A DNA stretch of 64,000 nt from Mariniphaga sp041687255 (GCA_041687255.1 JAWLCL010000007.1:165825-229824); one strand, 5' to 3'; positions 35,834 to 44,951 are shown, numbered from the stretch's first letter. The notes: a model not told the origin generated them from the letters alone. Numbers and translations: made by a program.

Positions 35834-35869
35834 CCGTCCCGTAATTAAATTATCGGGACGGTTTTTTTT
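35834..35869 (+). terminator. Rho-independent terminator after sodB and the winged-helix gene
   Basis: CCGTCCCG (35834-35841) pairs with CGGGACGG (35854-35861), perfect 8 bp, followed by eight T. Confidence 0.95.
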
Positions 35870-36585
35870 AATCCTAACTCCGGAACTCCGGTTCTTTTAT
35901 CTCTCGCCTTGATAAAAGACTTTTTGCTCCGGGCTCTTTCTTTTTTTTAACACCGGTGCTTCAGCCCGGTGACCCTGCTAACAGCCACCCCCGCCACCCT
36001 GTTTTCGCTGTAGCGTTTAATCCTCCTCCTTAATCACTTCTTACCAATGCTTCTCAATATTGTCTGATGGGTGCTTTAGCTGAATCACCATGCTAAAGCA
36101 TGATGTAAAACCTCCCGGACTAAATCAAACGGCTCCCTAATTCGAAAAAAGGAGTGATTTTAAGTGTACTTTTCCTGAACGTTTCGTTACCTGAAAATCC
36201 GGTTTTCGCGCCTGTAAAACCGAAACATACACTATACATTCACCATACCTTCGCCTGACTAAACTCAATGTAAATTCAATTACACTTGGAGTTGGTACGG
36301 TTAATAATTGTTTTACAATTCTGCTTTTTAAGGACTCAGAGAGAACAGGATTTACAGAATTTTAGCTGTTCCTGGCGAAATGTATTTCTTGTTTCATTTC
36401 TTCTGTGAAGGTGTGAGGAATGATCGGTTGAAGTAATTAAACTGCAGGTGCAGTCAATAATGGACAGAATTAAAGCATATCGGTTGAGAATACCAGATTG
36501 TAAACTGCAGCATTTGTTCAACTCTGCAGGACTATTTTACCCGGTTTACAATGCAATAAGGCACCTATTCCTTTTTACAATGGCT
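35870..36585. other. Intergenic spacer with no gene
   Basis: No credible open frame or RNA gene. A perfect 9-bp inverted repeat, TGCTTTAGC/GCTAAAGCA (36072-36100), is the only clear structure. The rest is mixed-composition sequence with remnants resembling degraded repeats (CCGGAACTCCGG, AACACCGGTGCTTCAGCCCGGTG). Confidence 0.6.
36072..36100. repeat. Inverted repeat TGCTTTAGC / GCTAAAGCA
   Basis: Perfect 9-bp arms around an 11-base loop; no T-run on either side. Confidence 0.5.
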
Positions 36586-37302
36586 TTATATGGGAGCCAC
36601 AATATCATTATGTGAATAAATTGAACATGCCGATTTACAATAAGGGCAGACCGGATTTGGATTTCCATTTGCCTGGTTTTCCTGGCAGGCATAGAATATC
36701 ATCTTTGCTGAACTTGGTTTACCTAGTTTGTCACGGATATTTTTCAAATGGGTACGGACAGTAGTTTTGCTTATGTGTAGTTTTTCTGCAATTTGAAAAA
36801 TGCTCCCTAAATTAAACCATAATAATAGAATTTCCTTTTCCCGCGGGGTAAGATCATGATTTGTGCGTGTTTCAGCATTTTTCCGGTTTATCAGAGTATT
36901 GATGAGTTGCGGGCACAGATATTTTCCCGATTCCATTATTTCATGAATAGCTAACGACAATTTTTCTCCTTCACAAGTTCTTAGCAAATATCCTTCTACT
37001 ACCAGCAGTAACTCATTCAGTATGTCATGTGAAACCAATCCCGAAACGATTAGCATTTTTAACCGGGGAAATGTTGATCGTATCTTTTCTAACAATTCAA
37101 TGAAATGAGGACCCACGTATTCGGCTTCCAGTAAAAGGATATCGGGTTTATGGATCGGTATTTCTTTCATAAGTTCTGCCGGGTTATTCATACAGACCTT
37201 GCAGACATCCACTTTTTTGTCCTTTGACAAGATGCTTGCTATGCCATCAGCAACGATTTTCTGATGGTATGAAATACAAATCTTAATGGTTTTATGGGTC
37301 AT
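36586..37302 (-). CDS. LuxR/NarL-family regulator with degenerate receiver domain
   Basis: 238 residues. The N-terminal part (1-125) follows the receiver fold (ICISYHQKIVADGIASIL, DILLLEAEYVGP, LKMLIVSGLV, EGYLLRTCEGEKLSLAI) but the acidic pair is replaced by SY (11-12), the phospho-aspartate by E59, and the conserved lysine by R108. The C-terminal LuxR HTH (about 148-205, LTPREKEILLLWFNLGSIFQ and LHISKTTVRTHLKNIRDKLG) is intact. An extra tail carries C219-x-x-C222-x3-C226 (CPYCKSAC). So it probably works without phosphorylation. The gene is divergent from the unknown lipoprotein, its likely target. Confidence 0.88.
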   Translation of the reverse strand: MTHKTIKICISYHQKIVADGIASILSKDKKVDVCKVCMNNPAELMKEIPIHKPDILLLEAEYVGPHFIELLEKIRSTFPRLKMLIVSGLVSHDILNELLLVVEGYLLRTCEGEKLSLAIHEIMESGKYLCPQLINTLINRKNAETRTNHDLTPREKEILLLWFNLGSIFQIAEKLHISKTTVRTHLKNIRDKLGKPSSAKMIFYACQENQANGNPNPVCPYCKSACSIYSHNDIVAPI

Positions 37303-37511
37303 TTCCTGTTAATGTATCTGGTTCATTTACAATTATCAATTTACAAAAAAATGCTGAAATATTTAGGGTTTTCTTTTAGAATGTTGAGATTTCAATCAAC
37401 AGATGTTTACCTGTTTATTAAATATGATGACTTGAAAATACATGAACTGCCAATTGATTGACTTTGAATAAAATATTAACTTCTCTTAACAAACATATAA
37501 ATCAAAAAATC

Positions 37512-39002
37512 ATGAAAAAAGCAGCTTTTTACTTGTTTCTGATCTTAATAGTAATCTCCTTCAGTGCCTGTGAAGACCGTGTATTTGATTCGGTTGATGA
37601 TACCCCCGGCCTGAAAAAAGGTAGTAAGAGTCCTACTGATGTTCAATTTGGTGATCTATATGGTGACCTGATTGAAGTTGAAATGGATGAAAGAGGTGTT
37701 CCGGTTTTGTATCCTTTATGGTATAGGGTGGAAGCTAAAGATGAAATTGTTGAAGGCACCATTGATGTAGCCAACCCCAGGCTTACTGAAGGTTTTAACC
37801 TGGACATTTATCAAAGGGAAGATGATGGTGAACCAGTTGAGCCTCCGACAACAATGAATGTTGAGATTGAGATCGATGGGGGTTTTATAAGTAACTATTC
37901 GCCTGATGTTCTTTATGATTTGGAGGGCGAAATACTTGAAGAAGTAACCTACCATGTCATTCCGGTTGAGCAGGGACGACTGAACCTGATTCGTTCCAAG
38001 CCTGAAAACTTGGTAAGAAGGATGGCGGAAGTAATAAAAAATTTTGGTGACGGAACAGTTGCTGCTGTTGTCCGTGATTACTGCGGCAGGTTGTTTATGG
38101 TCCGAACACAGGAAGCTCTGGACCTGGGAATAGAAGACAAACCTATTGATTCGCCGCTGGAAAATATGGCAATTTATAAGGAATTGATGCTCTATGGATT
38201 TGATCGTCCTGCAGAACAAAATGGCTTGCAGTTTATAGTGGATGCAGATAAATTTCATTTCCAGGCAAAAATTGACAGAGATTCGGAATATTTAGGTCCT
38301 ATGGATTTTCCTCCTGATCGGAGCATTGAAACCATGAAATCCATTGTAATGAACCTGGCAGCATCATGCATTGCTGCGGCTTCTGATAAAACAGGTGAAC
38401 TTAAGCTGGATGAGATCGTTCTTGTTAACCGGTTTTTGGGTATTCCCAAACCACCAAATACTCCGGAAGGTGATCCGGTTTCATATTTCCCAACCGTTAC
38501 GCAGGAAGTACGGATGTTGAATAAAACAGACAAGTCCACGTATACAAAATACAGGTACTTCATTGATTATACCGATTTTGAGTATCACCGGCAAAAGTTT
38601 GTAGAAACAATGATAGATTTTTATAAAATTACGCCGGTGAATGGTTCTTATATAAAAGAATATGCAGATACCTATGCTTTACATGATATCCTGTTGGACG
38701 AAGTAAGCTATAAAAGTTATTATACTGATGACGCCAGGTACAGGGGAAAAGAGGGATTATATAATAAAGCTGTCGGTTTTGCCCATCAGGCCGATGATTA
38801 TGTGCAGGCATTGGTAGTCGTTCATGACAATGAAGAATTTTTTGTCTGGCAAATGCCTACACCGACCTGGAGTGTGGCAGGAAGCCCGATTAATCGTAAT
38901 GTTATTTCTCCGTTTATTTATGCACCTGATGATCATGAAGGTGGCAGTGGAGGCGGTGGAAATGGCGGTGGTGGAGGAAATGGCCCCGGGGGGAAAAAGT
39001 AG
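37512..39002 (+). CDS. Unknown lipoprotein with glycine-rich C-terminus
   Basis: 496 residues from ATG at 37512 (a TTG at 37458 is rejected). Lipoprotein signal MKKAAFYLFLILIVISFSAC with lipid on C20. The mature part is acidic, without a family I recognise; late in the chain are WSVAGSPINRNVI and a C-terminal HEGGSGGGGNGGGGGNGPGG stretch ending KK. Such flexible glycine tails occur in surface-exposed or self-assembling proteins. It could be a surface adhesin-like or conditioning protein. Divergent from the receiver-degenerate LuxR gene; no other gene in the same operon. Confidence 0.75.
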   Translation: MKKAAFYLFLILIVISFSACEDRVFDSVDDTPGLKKGSKSPTDVQFGDLYGDLIEVEMDERGVPVLYPLWYRVEAKDEIVEGTIDVANPRLTEGFNLDIYQREDDGEPVEPPTTMNVEIEIDGGFISNYSPDVLYDLEGEILEEVTYHVIPVEQGRLNLIRSKPENLVRRMAEVIKNFGDGTVAAVVRDYCGRLFMVRTQEALDLGIEDKPIDSPLENMAIYKELMLYGFDRPAEQNGLQFIVDADKFHFQAKIDRDSEYLGPMDFPPDRSIETMKSIVMNLAASCIAAASDKTGELKLDEIVLVNRFLGIPKPPNTPEGDPVSYFPTVTQEVRMLNKTDKSTYTKYRYFIDYTDFEYHRQKFVETMIDFYKITPVNGSYIKEYADTYALHDILLDEVSYKSYYTDDARYRGKEGLYNKAVGFAHQADDYVQALVVVHDNEEFFVWQMPTPTWSVAGSPINRNVISPFIYAPDDHEGGSGGGGNGGGGGNGPGGKK

Positions 39003-39111
39003 GATTTTAAACTTCCCTTTATTCCTGATGCCGATGGTTCTGCCCGATAAATAATTGTAAGTTGTGTTAACAAAGATTGCAACAGTCAATTAAATAAAAG
39101 AAGAAAATAAG

Positions 39112-39159
39112 GATTCCATCCGTTTTTTCAAAAACTAAAACGGATGGAATCTTTTTTTT
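39112..39159. terminator. Terminator between the lipoprotein gene and the xyl operon
   Basis: GATTCCATCCGTTTT (39112-39126) pairs with AAAACGGATGGAATC (39137-39151), perfect 15 bp, followed by eight T on the plus strand. The T-rich side on the minus strand suggests it also stops the convergent xyl transcript. Confidence 0.9.
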
Positions 39160-39170
39160 CGCTTTCGTAC

Positions 39171-40550
39171 TTATTTTTCCCACAGCCCTTCCATCTCTTC
39201 AAGCGTTTTCCCTTTTGTTTCCGGAACGATTTTCCAGACAAAGATGAGCGACAGGATGCTCATCAGACCATAAAATCCATACGTAAAGCCGCCGCTGAAT
39301 TCCATCATGGCGGGGTAGGTCGATGAAATAAAGTAGTTGGCTGCCCATTGTGCCGCTACGGCAATGGCCACAGCTTTCCCCCTGATTTTATTGGGAAAGA
39401 TTTCGGAAATGAGCACCCAGGTTATCGGGCCCCACGACATCATAAACGAAGCAGTGTAGATGATAATAAATACCAGGGTTCCGATGCCGATGATCTTCAT
39501 GAAAGCCAGCGCCGAAATGGCAAACATGCCAATGGCCATACCTGCAGAACCTACGATGAGTAAAGGTTTGCGTCCCCACTTGTCGACAGTGAAAATTGCC
39601 ACAACAGTGAAGATGACGTTTACAAGCCCCATAATTACAGTCTGCATGAGCGATGCATCTTTCGCCGCACCCATGCTTTCAAATATGCGGGGCGCATAAT
39701 ACAGGGCCACGTTAATCCCAACAAACTGCTGGAAAACCGACAGCAGGATGCCAATGATGATTACTTTCTTCCCAAACGACATCAGCTTTGCTGATCTGTG
39801 GTGACTCAGGCTGCCTTTGATTTCATCCATAATGATCTTTGCCCTGGCGGTGCCGTTTATGCGGGTCAGGATATTTAACGCTTCCTCATTCCGGTTGGTA
39901 AGCGACAGGTATCGTGGTGTTTCAGGTACAAAAAAGAGCAGGACTCCAAACAGCCCTGCCGGAATGGTTTCCGACAGGAACATACGACGCCAGCCGATGG
40001 TGTTGATCCATTCGAGCGATTGTCCGCTGGCAATGCCCCAGTTGACAAAATAAACCACAAGCATACCAAAGATGATGGCAAACTGGTTTACCGACACCAG
40101 GCTGCCCCGGATGTTGGCAGGGGCTATTTCCCCGATGTACATGGGGCATACTGCCGAGGCAAGCCCAACGCCTATTCCACCGATTATACGATAAAAATTG
40201 AACATCAGCAACAAACCTGTGGTAGGCTCACCGCGCTGAAAGAACAGAAATTCAGGATAGGCAGAACCCAGAGCGGATAAAAAGAAAAGAAAGGCGGCTA
40301 TCATAAGCGCTTTTTTGCGTCCTATGCCTGAAGCAATAATACCCGATATCAATCCTCCGATTATACACCCAATCAATGCGCTCGATATGGTAAGTCCATG
40401 TATCAGGGTGCTGAGTCCCTGGCTTTCGATGAGGTAACTTTGTATCGATTTTTCTGCCCCTGAAATAACTGCCGTATCGTATCCAAACAATAACCCTCCA
40501 AGAGTAGCCACAAAGGTTACGGCAATTATGTAAAACCTGTTGTTTTTCAT
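39171..40550 (-). CDS. xylE: MFS sugar porter, xylose/H+ symporter type
   Basis: 459 residues, 12 membrane helices. Sugar-porter signatures are present: GGLLFGYDTAVISGAEKSI, the first GRKKALM, RIIGGIGVGLASAVCPMYIGE (in two parts RIIGGIGVG and CPMYIGEIAPANIRG), PETPRYL, and KWGRKPLL plus VPETKGKTLEEME at the end. It is the last gene of the xylose operon, 102 bp after xylA, which makes D-xylose the natural substrate. Close sequence relatives also carry arabinose or glucose. Confidence 0.9.
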   Translation of the reverse strand: MKNNRFYIIAVTFVATLGGLLFGYDTAVISGAEKSIQSYLIESQGLSTLIHGLTISSALIGCIIGGLISGIIASGIGRKKALMIAAFLFFLSALGSAYPEFLFFQRGEPTTGLLLMFNFYRIIGGIGVGLASAVCPMYIGEIAPANIRGSLVSVNQFAIIFGMLVVYFVNWGIASGQSLEWINTIGWRRMFLSETIPAGLFGVLLFFVPETPRYLSLTNRNEEALNILTRINGTARAKIIMDEIKGSLSHHRSAKLMSFGKKVIIIGILLSVFQQFVGINVALYYAPRIFESMGAAKDASLMQTVIMGLVNVIFTVVAIFTVDKWGRKPLLIVGSAGMAIGMFAISALAFMKIIGIGTLVFIIIYTASFMMSWGPITWVLISEIFPNKIRGKAVAIAVAAQWAANYFISSTYPAMMEFSGGFTYGFYGLMSILSLIFVWKIVPETKGKTLEEMEGLWEK

Positions 40551-40589
40551 TTCAATGATTTGTTTTCAGAACTTTTTATTTTTTAACAA

Positions 40590-40625
40590 CATAAAGCCCG
40601 GCATTTGATAACGGCCGGGCTTATG
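40590..40625 (-). promoter_or_regulatory. Hairpin between xylA and xylE
   Basis: CATAAAGCCCGGC (40590-40602) pairs with GCCGGGCTTATG (40614-40625) over 12 bp with one bulge. On the minus strand it is followed by only a weak T stretch, so it is more likely to stabilise or attenuate the xylBA transcript before xylE than to end it fully. Confidence 0.5.
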
Positions 40626-40652
40626 TGTTTAACTTCAACTCGTTTTGACCGG

Positions 40653-41978
40653 TTAAATGTACCAGTTTATCATTTGTTCCAGAAGTTCCTGCCTGCCGCT
40701 TATCTGTGCCGGTTCACCAACTTCTTTGGCTATGCCGTACATGTCTTCAAGCGAAAGTTTGCCGGCTTCGAACTCCGCACCTTTGCCGCTGTCGAATGAT
40801 TGGTACCGTTTTTTACGCATTGACAGGTAATCCGAGTCATTCATTATTTTATCGGCAATAATCAGTGAACGGGCAAAAACATCCATTCCTGAAATATGTG
40901 CAATAAAGATGTCTTCCAGATCGGTAGAATTCCTGCGGGTTTTTGCATCGAAGTTGATGCCGCCGGTTTTAAAACCTCCTGCCTGCATGATTTCAAGCAT
41001 AGCTTCGGTCACTTCATACACGTTGGTCGGGAATTCATCGGTATCCCAGCCGTTCTGGTAGTCACCTTTGTTGGCATCGATGGAGCCCAGCAGGCCGGCA
41101 TCGGCAGCCATACGCAAATCATGGGCAAAGGTATGCCCGGCCAGGGTGGCATGGTTTACTTCAACGTTCAGTTTGAAATCCTTGTCCAGTCCGTTGTGCC
41201 TGAGGAAACCGATAACGGTTTGCGAATCGTAGTCGTACTGGTGTTTTGTCGGCTCCATAGGCTTAGGCTCAATCAGGAAGGTTCCGTTAAAGCCCTTCTT
41301 GCGGCCATAGTCGCGGGCCATTGTAAGGAACCGGCCCATATGCTCCAGTTCCCGTTTAGTATCGGTATTGTGCAATGTCATGTATCCTTCGCGGCCTCCC
41401 CAGAACACATAGTTTGAACCGCCAAGTGCGATGGTGGCATCGATGGCGTTTTTAATCTGAACGGATACATTGGTAATCACGTTAAAATCGGGATTGGTTG
41501 AAGCTCCGTTCATGTAACGGGGATTGGAAAACACATTGGCAGTACCCCAAAGGAGTTTTACCCCTGATGCTTCCTGTTTTTGTTTTGCGATTTCAACCAT
41601 TTTTTCGAGTCGTTTTTCAATCTCGAAAACCGAACCGTCGCCTGCCACATCAGTGTCGTGGAAGCAGTAGAAGGGGATGTTCATTTTAGTGATGAATTCA
41701 AAGGCTGCATCCATACGTTCCTTGTTGGCATCCATAATATCGGAGGCGCCATCCCAGGGGAAGATCTGTGTTCCCGGTCCAAAAGGGTCTTCACCTGTTC
41801 CGCAGAAGGTGTGCCAGTAGGCTACGGCAAAGCGCAGGTATTCTTTCATTGATTTGCCTGCAACAACCTTGTTCTCGTCGTACCATTTAAACGCCAGCGG
41901 ATTTCTTGAATCCGGGCCTTCATACTTTATCTGGCTTATGCCCTTAAAATACTCTTTGTTACCTTTTAATACTTCCAT
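40653..41978 (-). CDS. xylA: Xylose isomerase
   Basis: 441 residues, class II length. Interconverts D-xylose and D-xylulose with two divalent metal ions. Catalytic stretches: FCFHDTDVAGDG, YVFWGGREGYMTLHNTD, FLIEPKPMEPTKHQYDYD and LNVEVNHATLAGHTFAHDL, with the C-terminal metal part SIDANKGDYQNGWDTDEF. It sits between xylulokinase and transporter, 67 bp after xylB. Confidence 0.98.
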   Translation of the reverse strand: MEVLKGNKEYFKGISQIKYEGPDSRNPLAFKWYDENKVVAGKSMKEYLRFAVAYWHTFCGTGEDPFGPGTQIFPWDGASDIMDANKERMDAAFEFITKMNIPFYCFHDTDVAGDGSVFEIEKRLEKMVEIAKQKQEASGVKLLWGTANVFSNPRYMNGASTNPDFNVITNVSVQIKNAIDATIALGGSNYVFWGGREGYMTLHNTDTKRELEHMGRFLTMARDYGRKKGFNGTFLIEPKPMEPTKHQYDYDSQTVIGFLRHNGLDKDFKLNVEVNHATLAGHTFAHDLRMAADAGLLGSIDANKGDYQNGWDTDEFPTNVYEVTEAMLEIMQAGGFKTGGINFDAKTRRNSTDLEDIFIAHISGMDVFARSLIIADKIMNDSDYLSMRKKRYQSFDSGKGAEFEAGKLSLEDMYGIAKEVGEPAQISGRQELLEQMINWYI

Positions 41979-42045
41979 CTTTTTTATTTTTTATGAATGA
42001 ATAGTTAAAGTAATTGCACTCTTATTTTATTATTGAAAACCTGTT

Positions 42046-43530
42046 TTAACGAATTGCCTTTTCCAGTTCTGCTTTCCAGCGGTTGTAGGCATCGTTGTAT
42101 TCTCCGGCCATCGATTTATCGGGTTCAATGGTTTCCAGCCGGGTAAGGTTTGAGAAAGCATCGCCGAACGATTTGTAATATCCCGAGCCGACACCAGCAC
42201 CCCGTGCAGCGCCTACTGAACCATCGGTATTGTAGAGTTCGATGGTTGCACCGGTAATTCCTGCCAGTGTATTTCGGAAAAGGGGACTTAAGAACATGTT
42301 TGCCTTGCCGGCACGGATTACCGAAGTGTGAATACCGGTATTCTGCATGATGTCCATGCCGTATTTAAATGAAAATACGATGCCTTCCTGTGCGGCCCTC
42401 AGTAAATGTCCTTTCTGATGGATGTTGAAATTTATGCCGCTGAACACAGAGTTGATGTTCCTGTTGTTCAATACCCTTTCCGAACCGTTACCAAAGGGAA
42501 GGATGGTCACTCCCTGCGAACCTGCAGGTACATCTTCAGCCAGGCGGTTCATTTCTTCGTAAGTCATGGTTTCACCTACCATCCGCTTCAGCCAGGCATT
42601 CAGAATGCCGGTGCCGTTTATGCACAAGAGCACTCCCAGCCGCGGGTTTTCTGCCGAATGGTTAACATGGGCGAAGGTGTTTACCCTCGATTGCGGATCG
42701 TACTTTATTTCGCTGCTTACACCATACACCACGCCTGAGGTGCCGGCAGTGGCTGCCACTTCTCCCGGGTTAAGAACATTGAGCGATAAGGCATTGTTGG
42801 GCTGGTCGCCGGCACGGTAGCTTACCGTGGTCTTCCTGGAAAGACCAAGTTCTCTTGCCACTTCCGGCCGCAATTGTGCCTGCACCGAGAAAGTGGGAAC
42901 GATTTCCGGGATAATATCGGATGAAAAACCATAGGTGGAAAACAGCATTTCCGATAAGTTGTTGGTTTTGAAGTCCCACATGATGCCTTCGGAAAGACCA
43001 CTTACGGTGGTTTGTATTTCCCCTGTTAGTTTCATGGCAATGTAGTCGCCGGGCAGCATAATCTTATAAACCCTGTCGAACAGTTCAGGCTCATTTTCCT
43101 TCACCCATTTCAGCTTCGATGCAGTGAAGTTCCCCGGTGAATTCAGAAGGCTGGAGAGGCATCGTTCACTGCCGATTTCGTTAAATGCCTTATCGCCGAT
43201 TTCTGCAGCACGGCTGTCGCACCAGATAATTGAAGGGCGGATGACCTCGTGGTTCTTGTCCACCATCACCAGCCCATGCATCTGGTAAGAAATTCCTATG
43301 GATTCAATTTTTTCCGGATCTGCATTTGAATCTTTCAGCACATCAGCCAGGGCCAGCTTCAGGTTCTTCCACCACAATTCAGGCGCCTGTTCTGCCCAGC
43401 CTGCTTTGTGGGCTGTTATCTGCATTTCTTCTTTGGGATGAAATGAGGATGCAATGCAGTTTCCGTTCTCCCCATCCACCAGCGATGCTTTCACCGATGA
43501 ACTTCCTATGTCGAATCCTAATAAATACAT
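42046..43530 (-). CDS. xylB: Xylulokinase
   Basis: 494 residues, FGGY carbohydrate kinase. Phosphorylates D-xylulose for the pentose phosphate pathway. N-terminal phosphate loop LGFDIGSSSVKASLVD, substrate-side motif ISYQMHGLVMVDK, and the ATP-binding AGTSGVVYGVSS and SVGAARGAGVGSGYY motifs are seen. It is the first structural gene of the operon and has a consensus promoter with an operator over the expected start of transcription. Confidence 0.95.
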   Translation of the reverse strand: MYLLGFDIGSSSVKASLVDGENGNCIASSFHPKEEMQITAHKAGWAEQAPELWWKNLKLALADVLKDSNADPEKIESIGISYQMHGLVMVDKNHEVIRPSIIWCDSRAAEIGDKAFNEIGSERCLSSLLNSPGNFTASKLKWVKENEPELFDRVYKIMLPGDYIAMKLTGEIQTTVSGLSEGIMWDFKTNNLSEMLFSTYGFSSDIIPEIVPTFSVQAQLRPEVARELGLSRKTTVSYRAGDQPNNALSLNVLNPGEVAATAGTSGVVYGVSSEIKYDPQSRVNTFAHVNHSAENPRLGVLLCINGTGILNAWLKRMVGETMTYEEMNRLAEDVPAGSQGVTILPFGNGSERVLNNRNINSVFSGINFNIHQKGHLLRAAQEGIVFSFKYGMDIMQNTGIHTSVIRAGKANMFLSPLFRNTLAGITGATIELYNTDGSVGAARGAGVGSGYYKSFGDAFSNLTRLETIEPDKSMAGEYNDAYNRWKAELEKAIR

Positions 43531-43569
43531 GATATTTAATGTTTTATGTTTTAATTCAATCTTGAGCTG

Positions 43570-43579
43570 TTCTGTTCTG
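43570..43579 (-). promoter_or_regulatory. Regulator half-site before xylB
   Basis: TTCTGTTCTG, identical to one arm of the palindrome before the regulator gene (44764-44773). It lies just downstream of the xylB -7 box, over the predicted transcription start, a typical repressor position. Confidence 0.6.
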
Positions 43580-43588
43580 GTATGCTTT

Positions 43589-43618
43589 CAAAAGTAACTT
43601 CAAATTAGCGCGTTTCAA
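43589..43618 (-). promoter_or_regulatory. Promoter of xylBAE
   Basis: On the minus strand, TTG (43618-43616), 19 bases, TACTTTTG (43596-43589), an excellent Bacteroidota promoter 59 bases before the xylB start codon. Confidence 0.65.
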
Positions 43619-43665
43619 AATACAAAAAAATGTTATACAACATGTATTTTAAAATTCTGGTCTAA

Positions 43666-43729
43666 GGGAACCGTTCTTTACGTAAAAAAGGGGGAAATGC
43701 ACTTCTGTTAGAAAGAGAACGGTTCCTTT
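43666..43729. promoter_or_regulatory. Paired GGAACCGTTCT sites / long hairpin after the regulator gene
   Basis: GGAACCGTTCT (about 43667-43677) and its inverted copy AGAACGGTTCC (43715-43725) are separated by 37 bases. Each carries the AAC..GTTCT dyad seen in the regulator's operator. They can also fold as a stem downstream of the regulator gene; no strong T-run follows. So they could be extra regulator sites or a transcript end. Confidence 0.45.
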
Positions 43730-43731
43730 AG

Positions 43732-44727
43732 TCATAACGACGAACGCAGCTTCAGGCTTGTTGGCACTTCAAACTGCACCGGCTGTCCGGTAATGACAAA
43801 TTCTGCAGCTTTTTGCCCCATTAATTCGAAATCGGTTGAGATAACGGTAATGCCATTTTTAACATACTTTTTCATAGGAGTTTCATTGTAGGAAATGACC
43901 CCGGTTTCGCGTCCAGGTTCAAATCCCTTTTCTGCGCACTGGTCAAGAAAACTGGCCAGAGTGCGATCACTAACCAGGAAATAGAGCCCTCCTTTTTTTA
44001 TCCTGAATTGCTCTTCCTTATAAATGACAGAATTTTTAATCTGGTAATCGTTACAGAACCGTTTAAAGTATTGTATTGACTCTTTTGGATGATAAGTAAA
44101 AGGTGGGTAGTAGAAAGTGAATTCCTTGTAACGTGTTATATTTCCCAGGTTGCTTTGCATGCAATCGTAAACAGGTTGGCCGAAGTTTTGATACACCGCC
44201 GATTGGTTTTCTTTGGCATTAATCTTCCAGTCGATAATAAGCAGTTGCTCATCCGGTACTCTGTTTATAATGCTTTTAACTTTATTGTGATCAAAACTCA
44301 TAACTATGTACTTACTGTACTTGCCAAGTGCTTCATCAAAAACTTTTTCAAATAAAGATATGTTGTAATGGTGAAAATGTAAATCGACACTGATGTTTTT
44401 GGGAAGATGCTTGAGAAAGGAGCCATAAAGCACTTCCTTGTAGGCTTTGAAGGTGTCGAGAAACAGGAAAACCCGGGTTATTTTTTTTGTGACAAAATAG
44501 CCCCTGTTAGGCACTGACTCCACAACACCGCGTTTTTTGAGTTCGGCATATGCTTTAAAAACGGTATCCCGCGACAGGTTGCTTTCTTTCATTATCCGGT
44601 TCACCGAGGGCAGCATATCGCCCGATTTTAATTCATTACGGCTAATGGCATCAAGTATGGCATCTACCAGCTGCTGAAATTTCAGTGCATTCGAATTTTC
44701 ATCAACTTTAAACTTCAGGTTGGTCAT
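43732..44727 (-). CDS. xylR: GntR-family regulator with LacI-type sensor domain, xylose regulator
   Basis: 331 residues. N-terminal GntR winged helix (1-75, LKSGDMLPSVNRIMKESNLSRDTVFKAYAELKKRGVVESV) joined to a type I periplasmic-binding-like sensor domain (80-331). This combination is the usual Bacteroidota regulator of pentose operons and is unlike the AraC-type XylR of enterics. It lies immediately upstream of the xyl operon on the same strand and has a perfect palindromic operator before it (44750-44773) with a matching half-site before xylB, so it probably represses both and is released by xylose or xylulose; that is inference. Confidence 0.88.
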   Translation of the reverse strand: MTNLKFKVDENSNALKFQQLVDAILDAISRNELKSGDMLPSVNRIMKESNLSRDTVFKAYAELKKRGVVESVPNRGYFVTKKITRVFLFLDTFKAYKEVLYGSFLKHLPKNISVDLHFHHYNISLFEKVFDEALGKYSKYIVMSFDHNKVKSIINRVPDEQLLIIDWKINAKENQSAVYQNFGQPVYDCMQSNLGNITRYKEFTFYYPPFTYHPKESIQYFKRFCNDYQIKNSVIYKEEQFRIKKGGLYFLVSDRTLASFLDQCAEKGFEPGRETGVISYNETPMKKYVKNGITVISTDFELMGQKAAEFVITGQPVQFEVPTSLKLRSSL

Positions 44728-44749
44728 TTAATCGTTTTGTTTTGAGCAG

Positions 44750-44773
44750 CAGAACAGAAACCGTTCTGTTCTG
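44750..44773 (-). promoter_or_regulatory. Palindromic operator before the regulator gene
   Basis: CAGAACAGAA, ACCG, TTCTGTTCTG: perfect 10-bp arms and 4-base spacer, with one further TTCT unit beyond. It lies directly downstream of the -7 element at 44779-44786, consistent with autorepression. Confidence 0.7.
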
Positions 44774-44778
44774 TTCTC

Positions 44779-44786
44779 CAAATTTA
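44779..44786 (-). promoter_or_regulatory. -7 element of the regulator gene
   Basis: On the minus strand TAAATTTG matches the -7 motif. No clear TTG element lies upstream. It is adjacent to the palindromic operator. Confidence 0.45.
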
Positions 44787-44844
44787 ACAATTATTATAAA
44801 CCGACAGGAAGCAATACAAAAAAGTTTCCTGCGTTATTATTTTG

Positions 44845-44932
44845 GATAAGGAAAAGTTACTGTTTTCGAGTGGTTAAGTTTGGTCAGCATTACTTCTTTT
44901 AATTGTGGGTAACTTTTTCCTTATCTTTTTTT
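44845..44932 (+). terminator. Long-looped terminator-like hairpin with no upstream gene on its strand
   Basis: GATAAGGAAAAGTTAC (44845-44860) pairs with GTAACTTTTTCCTTATC (44909-44925) over 16 bp with one bulge, 48-base loop, then seven T. No plus-strand gene lies upstream for 5.7 kb, so it may end a small RNA or be a regulatory leader of an earlier start. Confidence 0.5.
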
Positions 44933-44951
44933 ATGTTTTTACTGCTCCAGG

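Noticed and set aside
35870..36585. RNA gene or missed protein in the gap after sodB
   Set aside because: No tRNA-like fold, no long frame with codon bias, and no promoter-terminator pair.
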